Assembly: GCA_039621445.1 (NCBI GenBank)
Contig: CP154954.1
Span: 43,937,847-44,001,846 of the forward strand
Direction: 5' to 3'
Origin: Euglena gracilis
Lineage: Eukaryota > Euglenida > Euglenophyceae > Euglenales
Length of the DNA stretch: 64,000 nt
A program made the position numbers and the translations under genes. The notes under the pieces are model-generated. The model saw nothing but the letters and a program-made list of their open reading frames with translations, searched no databases and was not told where the DNA came from. This document shows, piece by piece, positions 46,833 to 64,000 of the stretch. Positions within the stretch are counted from its first letter, which is position 1. The number at the start of each line of letters is the position of its first letter.

Positions 46833-46855
46833 CACACGCACACACATACACATGA
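46740..46855. repeat. (CCCA)n and (CA)n microsatellites
   Basis: CCCACCCA units followed by about 20 CA dinucleotides. Confidence 0.95.
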
Positions 46856-47945
46856 CCCATCGTCGACAACAAGGAGAGACTGGAGGCTCTCTGTCCTGAG
46901 GGACTGAAAAGGGGGTGGGCGGACCGCAGCGGACCGCAGCGGACCTGCTGGGCGGACCGCAGCGCGTGTGGCAAAGGGCCAGAGGCCAAAGCGGCATGGT
47001 TGCAGCCAAAGGGAGGGAAATGGAGGCGGCCAGGAGGGAGTGACACTGGGGTGTGACATATGCGTGGCATATGCGGGGGTTGCCGTGCTGGGTGAACGAC
47101 CAAACGATGTGGCTCTGCAATCAGTTGGGATTGTTTGCTGCCGTTTTCCTACCTGTGCAGAGTGCCATCCACAAGGATGGATATTGATATTGGGTTGGGT
47201 GGGGGGTCCCGATAAAACCCGATTTTTCGACCCCCCCCCCGATATCCACGATAAATCCGAGGAAAACCGATATGGAGGAAAATTTTAGGCCAACCTTGGG
47301 GCATTTTGGGTCATGAAGCCACTATTTGCTCATTTTCCAATCCACTTTGGCAATTTTGGGTCGTCTTGCGCTCCTTTTGGGCAATGTGGGCTATTTTTGG
47401 CTTTTTTTTGGTCCATCAAGGGTTCCTTTGGGCCACTTCTGGCAAGTTTTGCAAATTTGGGCAATTTTAAGCAATATTCAGGCATTTTGGGCATTTTTGG
47501 CCATTTTTTTGGCTTATTTTTTTTATGTGGGTCCATTTTAGGTCAATTCAAGCTATTTTTGGGCCGGTTTGGCCCATTTTGGGCCACTTTTGCCCTTTTT
47601 GGCCACTTTGCAATATTTTGGCCTGTATTTTTGAACATTTTGCGGTTTAAATTCTGCATTTGGGTTGGTGATTCCTGATTTGGTGCTGAACTCCCAACTT
47701 GATGACATCGATACTTTTTTTCTTCAAATTTTGCTGTTCGGAGATTCCTAATTTGGTTATAACAGGGACCAAAACCAAGGGAAAAGTGCATGAACCCCCC
47801 AATAAAGCCGATATTTTTTTCGGACCCAATATAATCGATAATTTCGATAAAGCCGATATGGGCCGATAACCAATATCCATCCTTGCCGTCCACCTGTGAG
47901 GGGGTGCGTGGTCAGCGGAGCCCACCCTTGCATGGTATATATGCG
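46852..47945 (+). repeat. Duplicated segment, copy 2 (interrupted)
   Basis: Homologous to 42660-43005, split by the element at 47173-47884. Confidence 0.85.
47173..47884. mobile_element. MULE-like MITE with 9-bp target duplication
   Basis: Terminal inverted repeats AAGGATGGATATTG. Flanks are GCCATCCAC (47164-47172) and GCCGTCCAC (47885-47893), a 9-base duplication with one change. The empty site is preserved at 42944-42956. The interior is TTTTGGGC-type low-complexity DNA with no convincing protein. An 8-base reading with asymmetric ends is also possible. Confidence 0.85.
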
Positions 47946-48439
47946 GCAAAGCCAATTCTCTGCCCCCCCCCCACCCGGGGGGGCCAGTGGTTGTACCTAC
48001 TGGGGACTTCGGCTGCCCAGGTGAACTACTGGGTCCCCCACATTTTCCCAGGGAAATCCGTGCACCGGAGGAAATTTTTTTTGAAGATGGAGCAGGTTTT
48101 GGGGTTAATTTCCGGAATAGGATTAGGGTTAGGGTAGGGTTAGGGTTAGGGGTTTGGGGTTAGGGGGAATTAGGCAGTTCGAGCAAATTTCGGCCCAGTT
48201 TCGACCGAATTTTAGGCCGAATTTTGGGCCCCCTTTTTTCATCCAATTTCGACCGAACTTTTTTCCGGAATCGTAACCCTAACCCAAATCCAAATCCTAT
48301 CCCTACCCCAAAAATTAACGGAAACACTGTACATCGCGAAACCCAAAAATTGGAGTTGGTGAAAGAAGCGGGACCCCCACCCCCAGGTTAAACCACTGCC
48401 CCCCCCCGGGGGGGGGGGGGGCAGAGAATTAGCCTTGCC
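47945..48439. mobile_element. MITE-like TIR element with TTAGGG tracts
   Basis: The left end GGCAAAGCCAATTCTCTGCC pairs with the right end (reverse complement GGCAAGGCTAATTCTCTGCC), each followed by a C run. The interior carries TTAGGGTTAGGG near 48125 and CCCTAACCC near 48285. Flanked by TATATATG on the left and CATATATATA on the right. Confidence 0.8.
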
Positions 48440-48562
48440 ATGTGCATATATATATATATATATAAACATATATATAGAGTATATGTGCATATATATATAT
48501 ATATATAAACATATCTGTACATGTATGTTTTCTATTATTCATATGGCAGGCGGGTAGCAAGC
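48440..48562. repeat. (TA)n tract and left end of a GGCAGGCGGG element
   Basis: Two (TA)n-rich blocks, then GGCAGGCGGGTAGCAAGC, the same left end as at 43041. Its body continues after the insertion at 49653. Confidence 0.7.
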
Positions 48563-49652
48563 AGGGGGGGGAGAAACTGCACACGGGCCGGTAAAAAACT
48601 GGACTGCAAAAAAACTGCAAAAAAAAACTGCAAAAAAAACTGCACTTCAACAAAAAAGAACAATAAACAAGCTGAAATGGTGTGCATATGCAAAACAACG
48701 TAAATTGCGACCACAGGAGCACGCCCCAATTCACCTAACTTTTTTGCACAGCTTTGGAGCCGATGACGACAAAAATGGAAGCACTCAATCAAGGTGCACT
48801 ATGCATGGCTTTTCATGCACTGAAATGCAAGTCATGTGTTTGGATGCCGGGTCACACCGGTTTTCCTGCACATGCCAAGATGCCAAACGGTTTCCTTTCT
48901 AAATATGGGGAAAATGCACATTTACCCATACACATGAATTTTAAATGCTTTCATTTCTTGCATGGGGATGTTCAGTTTGGAACTTTCGGTCTTTGAAGCA
49001 TTTAGATTGTGTGACATTTGGCCACAATGCTTGGGGCAAGACCCAATCTTCTTCAGGAGCTTGTGCTCCATTGCGCAATCGCGAATTTCGAAATCCTCAA
49101 CTCCAACTTCAGCCAAAATTTGCACAAAAAAGAAACAATTTTTGGATTTAGTCTCTAGGAATCCCAACGTAAATAGTTGAATCTGCTCAGGAGTGTGCAA
49201 ATGGCGCTTGCCAAAATAAGCATCGTGACATCTGTCACCACAGGCTGGAGATGGAGCAATTTTGGTTGGGGAAAAATTGTGGTTTTGTCACCAAAACAAT
49301 CTGTTTTTTTTTTGGAATGGTGGCTACACCAATCTCTGTTGTATTCAGAGGCAAGACAGCTGGCAAGACAGTTTGGGGCAAGACAATTGGTGGGATAACT
49401 GTGGACAACACAACTCGTGAACAGATGATGCTTTTTTTTGAGAAACACCCTTCAAACATAGAATCCAGCACCAAAAAAAAAAACAGACGCCTCAGGTTTC
49501 CTCAAAACTGGAATCAAAAAAACTGCAAAAAAAACTGCACGTGTGCAGTTTTTTCAGAAAAAAGCTGCAAAAAAAAATTGCAAAAAAACCCAAAACGTGA
49601 AACTGCAAAAAAAACTGCAAAAAAAACTGCACGGTGCATGTTTCCCCCCCCT
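48563..49652. mobile_element. TIR element (1.1 kb) with perfect 9-bp target duplication
   Basis: Ends are inverted repeats AGGGGGGGGA. The flanks GTAGCAAGC (48554-48562 and 49653-49661) are identical. Subterminal regions are full of AACTGCAAAAAA motifs at both ends (48590-48665, 49510-49635). The middle has short frames on both strands without recognisable transposase motifs. A 9-base duplication suggests a MULE-type mobiliser. Confidence 0.85.
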
Positions 49653-49940
49653 GTAGCAAGCCCCCCTGGGGCCCTTGCTATTCACGACCAGGGACCTTAA
49701 CGACGTCCTTAAGGACCCCCCCCCCTGGGGGGTCCAGCCTCCGGCTGAAAAACAGGCTGCTGGCTGGAAACGAGCTGCTGGCTGGACCCCCCCCCGGGGA
49801 GATGGGGGGGTCGCTGAGCTCTTATCCCTTTATGGGTAAGAGCGAAGCTCAATTCTGGGCAAAAGGGGGGGTCGGAACCCCCCCCTTCCCCCCCCCCTGG
49901 GTCGGGGCCACCTCAGGAACCGGCGGATTATCACCATGAT
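49653..49940. repeat. Dispersed repeat, GCTGCTGGCTGGA family
   Basis: CAGGCTGCTGGCTGGAAACG and GAGCTGCTGGCTGGAC, with CCCCCGGGG ends. Related copies are at 51735-51850 and, inverted, 53860-53960. Confidence 0.7.
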
Positions 49941-50079
49941 CACGGCTCCGTTCCCGAAATTTGTCTTCAGTCACGAGCGACTGGATTTCTAGTTTCCGAA
50001 TCACCTCCGTTTGACCCCCAACTCCCCGCCAGGCCCGAGTTATCCAGCCGCGAAGGGGTCCAAACTGGGTAGGATTGGC

Positions 50080-51340
50080 CCGCCCTCCCCCTCTTCCGGC
50101 TCTGCCATTTCGCCGGGGTCCAAAAATCGGTCAAAAAATCGCTTTTTCAAAAATATCTGGACATTATCTCCGGAAGTGTCCCACTGACAAAATGTACCCT
50201 CGGAGGCCCTCTATCACCCCGTTCGCCATTTTGGCCGCCGACATGCATGCAAGCCAACTCCGGCCAAGCATGCATTTTTGCGGCCCAAAACGGCCATTTT
50301 GGGGAGTTTTTGGGGCCGTCTTTTGCTCAAAAAATCGGGGTTTCCAAAACATCTCGACAATGAAGCAAAATCAAAGAAAAATGAAGCCCTTCGAATGCCC
50401 TGTCCAACCATACTTTCCCCTCGACTGTTCGTGCAGCCCGAGTTACAGCCATTTTCCGGCCAATTTTGGCCCATTTCTGGGGCCATTTTGGGTCGTTTTT
50501 GGGGGCGAAAAAAACGATGTTTCCAAAATATCTCGAAAATGAAGCAAAATCAAAGAAAACGTCCGGAGACCCAAATTAAAGCCCTTACAGTGCCCCATCT
50601 AAGGGCATTTTAATTTCCCCGCAACTCCCCGCCTGGCCCGAAATATGGCCGATTTACAGCCAAAAACAGCACGGCAGGGCTTGTGACTCAGCCGTTTTCG
50701 GCACCTTTTGGGTCCAAAAATCAATTTTTCTAAGATTGCTCAAAAAATGGTGGGGAATCAAAGGAAATGTCCAGAGACCTGAATTGAAGCCCTTAAAATG
50801 CCCCATCTAACAGTGTTTTGATTTCCCGGCAACTCCCCACCCAGCCCAAGTTACGGCCATTTTTCGGCCGATTTTGGCCATTTTGTGCAGTTTTGGCCTG
50901 TTTTGCCTTAGCCCTTTTGACCATTTTCGGTAAAAAAAAAAGTCGAAAAAAAATCAAAAAAAAATTGTCTGAAACCGTGTTTTTTGGCCTCCCAGCCCGG
51001 AAAACCGGTTTTGAGCCGAAATTAAGTGTTTTTCGCCCCCCCCCCAGCACCCCCCCCCCCGTTTTTGGCCCGAAACCAATGGATTTTGGGTTAAAAATAA
51101 AAATGGGTTAAAAAAACAGGTCGAAAAAGTCGAAAAAATCAATTTTTTTTGCCTGGAACGATGTTTTTTGGCCTCCAGGACCCGGAAAACCTGGTTTTCA
51201 GCCGAAAATGAGCGACCCCCCCCCACCCGGCCCCCGTTTTTTGCCCGGAAAGCCATGGATTTTGGGTCATTTCTGGGTCAAAAAAAGGCGAAGAAAATTG
51301 AAGAAAAGGGGTGGGGAGGGGTATGGTGGGGTCTGTGCTC
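50080..51340. repeat. Diverged ~200-bp tandem repeat
   Basis: TTTCCAAAA(C/T)ATCTCGA-AATGAAGC-type blocks recur near 50140, 50340, 50520 and 50735, each followed by CGGCCATTTT-rich sequence and CCCCGCAACTCCCCGCC. An old satellite or multiplied intron sequence. No gene seen. Confidence 0.65.
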
Positions 51341-51474
51341 TAATATTGTGAGTTACCGTAAATTGCAAGTGTGAAATTTGTAAATCATAAATTACGCAAA
51401 GTTGCAATGCTAGTATTTTCGGTCTTCCATTACGTGCAAGTCCGATTAAGAGCTCAGCGCTATTCAAAATCTGG

Positions 51475-51600
51475 TCCGGGGCTTGAGCGGGCTGGGCTGG
51501 GCTGGGTCGATGAGAAGCAAACTGTTCTAAACCATTTTTGCCTTCTTGACATTTTGATGGACGGAGCTGGATCAAGGTTGGGGGGCTGTGATGGAGGAAG
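51475..51600 (+). repeat. Inverted duplicate of 53720-53850
   Basis: GGGCTGGGCTGGGTCGATGA and the downstream TTTTGATGGACGGAGCT-like sequence appear in reverse complement near 53810 and 53755. Confidence 0.7.
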
Positions 51601-51819
51601 CTGTGGTGAGGGGAAAAATGCAGGGACAGGTGAGCTGGGCAGCCCAGTTGGCTGGCCAGGCTGCGGCCGGCTGGCCTGGCCTTCGACCGGGATGGACGCG
51701 ACTTTATTTCACTCGACCCCCCCTCCAAGGGGGGGGCAAGCCCCAAATTGGGCTGCTGGCTGGATTTGAGCTGCTGGCTGGATGGACCCCCCCAGGGGAT
51801 GGGGTACCCTCCAGCTTAA

Positions 51820-52217
51820 GAAATCCCTTGTTACTCACGACCCCGCACTGGGTGGTTGGAGTTACTGATTGCTGAAGGCGCAGAGGGTTAGGGTTAGGAC
51901 CGGCTGGCCGGATTTCTGCCCCCGCACGCAGGTTGCGCATCCGGCCTCCCTGCGCGGGTGGCCTCATAACAATGCCTGCATCGCAAATCCTAGCACCCGC
52001 CCTATTCCTGTCACTCCAAAGGCTAGGAGGACCCAGTCCCCGAACCGTTCGACGGGTTTTACTGCCAATCTGCCACCTTTGGGAATCCCGCGGCTGAGGC
52101 CAGGCCAGATGCGCATTTCACGCGGGGGCGAAAATCCAGTTGGCCGGTCCTAACCCAAACCCCTGTGCTTTCAGTAAGCAGTAACACCAACCACCCTCCG
52201 ACCCACACCCGCTTGCG
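51820..52217 (+). mobile_element. MITE-like TIR element with TTAGGG motif, copy 2
   Basis: Homologous to 43041-43450, sharing GGTTGGAGTTACTGATTGC and AGTAAGCAGTAACACCAACC ends and AGGGTTAGGGTTAGG. Followed by CATA/CA microsatellite. Confidence 0.75.
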
Positions 52218-52448
52218 AAATATACATACATACATACTTACATACACACATATGCACATACGTACATGCATGCATACTTATATACATACACACACACACA
52301 CAGACAGACAGACAGACAGACAGACATTCAAATAGACACAGACACACGGTCAGGCAGGCAGGCAGGCAGGCAGCCAGGCAGGCAGGCAGGCAGGGAGACA
52401 GACAGACAGACAAACAGAAAGACAGACAGACAGACAGAAAGACAGATA
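52218..52448. repeat. Compound CATA, CAGA and GGCA microsatellite
   Basis: CATA variants pass into CAGA, GGCA and CAGA again, much as at 44940. Confidence 0.95.
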
Positions 52449-52975
52449 TATGGCGCCTGTCCGGGGTTTGGTGAGGGCGGTCCGCAGCCTGCATGTGTGG
52501 GATTGTCATTCAGGTTGGGTTGCTTGCTACGTCCTTCGTTGCACAAAGTGCCAAACCCCTGCAGAGATATCGGTAAATGCATAGGCCCAAAGATGGACAC
52601 TGGCACCACGGGTGTGGATGACTCAGGTGCTCAAACTTAACTTGAGTTTGTTCATGAGGACATGTAATATGATACGAACATGGCAGCTGGGCTTCGGGTG
52701 GGGTTGCTCTATAGCAAAAGACCACAATTTATTCACGGGGCTAAAAATATTGGCCAACCGTTCGTATTTTTAAGGCTGGGCAAGACCAAAAAGCGGGGGA
52801 TCGGGATACTTCAGGAACGTGCGCATGCCAAGTTTGCCACGTTCGTCCCTTGCTCCCACTTGTGGTCCAGCACTGCACCTGGCGGAGTGGGTCACCTGGC
52901 TGTTGTAGGAGGGGAGTCGGTCGGGGGGACACAGAGCCGGAGCAGACCAAGCAGCTCACAAACCCGCCACTCGCA
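52443..52975 (+). repeat. Duplicated segment, copy B (no MITE)
   Basis: Matches 45712-46690 without the 442-bp insertion. Confidence 0.9.
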
Positions 52976-53029
52976 CTGTGGCCGGCGGCCGGGTGGGGAA
53001 GGCAGGGAAAAGTGAGCCGTAAACCTATA

Positions 53030-53490
53030 CCCGCCCCCCCCCGGGCTATCGTCGTGTGACAAATTGGGCAGCACGGAGGGGGGTGGCAATTTCCCGGGGT
53101 GACAATCTGGCCGGCACAGAGGGGGGCGTCAATTGCCCGGGGGCGTCAATTGCCCACCCATATAAGCCACATTAACACCAAATGACCAACAACACCATCT
53201 GAAACACAAGTGAATGGAGCAAAAATGCAGCTGTGATCGTGATACTTTGCAGAGCGTTTGGTATGCGAAAGCTCTCAGCACGCTGTAGCAAAACAGAATA
53301 TCAATTGAGTCGTGTCGGCGAAAAGAGAGTTCACAGTGCAATACTGCAAACGGGGGTGATAAATTGGGCAGCACGGAAGGGGGTGACAATTTCCCGGGGT
53401 GACAAATTGGCCGGCACAGCCAGGGGTGACAATTGCCTGGGGGCGTCAATTGCCCGGGGGAGGGGGGGATCAATTACCCGGGGGGGGGGG
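53030..53490 (+). repeat. Dispersed repeat, GTCAATTGCCCGG family (second full copy)
   Basis: Same bracketed arrangement as 18065-18445, including CACATTAACACCAAATGACC and GAGTCGTGTCGGCGAAAAGA in the core. Confidence 0.8.
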
Positions 53491-54226
53491 GGGGGGGGAG
53501 GTGTATGACGCCCGGCAGTCCCCCCTGTGACTAAAGGTGCGTCCCTGCCTGCACTGTGGTTTGCCAGCAAAGCTGTGCCTGTAGCGGTGCCAACTTGGGG
53601 AGACGTTCCCCCTCCATGCCCAACGACTGGTAACCTCTGTCCTCTGGTGGCGGGTGGGCGCTCATGCCTTGTGAGATACAGGGTTCTGGCCAAAAAAGGT
53701 GTCCTCCTTCCAAAGGTGGTCAGTCGCCACAGCCCCCCAGCCTTGACCAAGCTCCATTCATCAAAATGTCGAAAATGGCGAAAATGTATTAGAAAATTTT
53801 GTTTTTCATCGACCCAGCCCAGCCCAGCCCCCTCCAGCCCCTGACCCCCCTGTGCCCCCTGGGGGGGGGGGTCCAGCCAGCAGCTCATTTCCAGCCAGCA
53901 GCCTTTTTGCCAGCCGGAGGCTGGACCCCCCCCCCGGGGCCCTTAATAAAACCCCTGCCCCCAATCCTGGTGAGACAGGGGGGGTTCAGTCCAAAAAAGC
54001 ACTTCCACAGACTGGCCAGACCTCCAACAAAGTGTCCTTCAACCGGGGGTGGGGGGTCTTAGACATCGAGGGTCAATTACGTTTCAAATGCGCTTCATCG
54101 CAGGAAGTTTCACTGGCACCGCGGCGATGATGCTTTTGCGGCAGAGCGGTTTTCCTTCGGGGAAACCCGCCCCGGGACAACCCGGTCCGTGTCAGACAGC
54201 CGGCCGTGCCGCCGGGCGGGAAAGGG
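53491..54226. other. 3' flank of the pyrophosphatase gene, no gene seen
   Basis: Repeat copies (53600-53700, 53720-53960), then about 250 bases without a recognised element. Confidence 0.5.
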
Positions 54227-63135
<8,909 letters not shown>

Positions 63136-63269
63136 CTGGGACGTTACAGTCATGAGCAGGAGGAGCAGGTTTATCCGATGCGAGTGCTTAAAAAGAAAAC
63201 GACAGAAAGGACTTTCCAGATGAGGCAAAGGGCCTGGGGTCGAGGCAGAAAGCCGCTGCGAGGGAGCTA

Positions 63270-63470
63270 CCCAAACGACATGGCTTGCCCAGCCGTGGGC
63301 CGGGAACATGTCGTATCGGGGGGCCTGCCCGGCGCGGGTCACGCCGAACAGGTCGCGGGGCGCGTGGTGGAAGTCCACTGGCGGCTGTTCGCAACGCTTT
63401 TGGACGCCTTCCTCCCCCTCCGTGGCGGCCTCCGACTTCTTGTGTTCGAGGTCGCCGCGCTGAGCACAGG
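63270..63470 (-). CDS. Possible upstream exon of the PPase gene
   Basis: GC-rich frame reading DLEHKKSEAATEGEEGVQKR, then CEQPPVDFHHAPRDLFGV and PRYDMFPAHGWA. It could be an N-terminal extension, but no PPase motif is present and the splice sites are weak. Confidence 0.35.
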
Positions 63471-63935
63471 TGCATTCATGCAAGGAACACCCCCCAAAAA
63501 CGAGGCTGGAGGAAACTGGCTTTACGCTGCCCTTACTCACCCACCAAAAACTATTGCATTATATGAAACGCACACAAGAACCAACGGCAGCACAATCTTC
63601 ATTGCGCCTTGGCAAAGTTGTCAGCTGAAAGTCTTCAGCTGACAAGCAACTGGCACAAGCCCACAACTTAGGCCTTTTGAGGACTTACCAGCAAGACAGC
63701 AATCATCAACGTTGAAGAAAATACTTTGGATTTTCTGTTTTTTGGGGGGCGATTTTTGTTACTTGGCCACCCGATGAGGCCCTTTGGGCGGTTGTTAACG
63801 AAAGGCGGGGAAAATCCTGACCTGATGCTTCCAATACAGACCCTCGCGGCAACTTCCAAAGGGCAGATTATAGCCTCGCGAGGATGACAACCACTTCCGG
63901 GGGGGGGGGGACAAACCACCCCTTCAGGAAGGCTG

Positions 63936-64000
63936 TCAGGGGCGGCGGGCGAGGTACATCTGGCGGGAGTCGCGGAGGTCCTGCAGGGCTCGCTCGCGGC
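63936..64000 (-). CDS. 3' end of another minus-strand gene
   Basis: The frame entering from the right edge reads RERALQDLRDSRQMYLARRP and stops at TGA 63936-63938. GC-rich and helical. The gene body lies outside the window and no family is recognised. Confidence 0.5.
   Translation of the reverse strand, partial: RERALQDLRDSRQMYLARRP

Noticed and set aside
48100-48170. A telomere or chromosome end
   Set aside because: Only a few TTAGGG-like units within a TIR element, with ordinary sequence on both sides and similar short tracts at many other places.

Overview
The window is nuclear DNA of a eukaryote. Genes are split into short GC-rich exons separated by kilobase-scale introns packed with microsatellites, satellites, foldback elements and retrotransposons. 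No bacterial operons, ribosome binding sites, tRNA or rRNA genes were seen. A likely CEP19-like (basal body) gene points to a ciliated or flagellated protist or alga. The pyrophosphatase exons are of the bacterial family I type, and TTAGGG-like tracts are embedded in several repeats. Lineage cannot be fixed from this sequence alone.

Layout. 0.5-2.0 kb: a plus-strand gene fragment with two paralogous exons and a terminal exon. 3.9-15.3 kb: a minus-strand DIRS-like tyrosine-recombinase retrotransposon (gag, RT-RNase H, YR, inverted repeats). Its YR gene is split by a plus-strand LTR element (5098-11480). 16.1-19.2 kb: 3' part of a CEP19-like gene, minus strand. 22.6-25.0 kb: exons of an unrecognised minus-strand gene, possibly the same one. 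26.3-34.8 kb: a composite repeat of two tandem modules with 28 and 4 copies of a ~206-bp monomer between shared flanks and (TAA)n tracts. 35.2-39.3 kb: exons of one or more unrecognised minus-strand genes. 41.9-53.5 kb: segmental duplications broken by TIR elements, three with target-site duplications and two with an empty site visible in the sister copy. 54.2-63.1 kb: a minus-strand gene with two tandem family I inorganic pyrophosphatase domains and a coiled-coil tail. 63.9-64.0 kb: the 3' end of another minus-strand gene.

The host genes look like ordinary housekeeping and ciliary functions, and no functional link between neighbours is evident. The most notable points are the double pyrophosphatase, whose second domain has lost acidic active-site residues, the nested retrotransposons that split a recombinase active site, and the composite monomer element. 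Exon limits were placed by eye from frame, composition and splice-like sites, and several junctions are uncertain.
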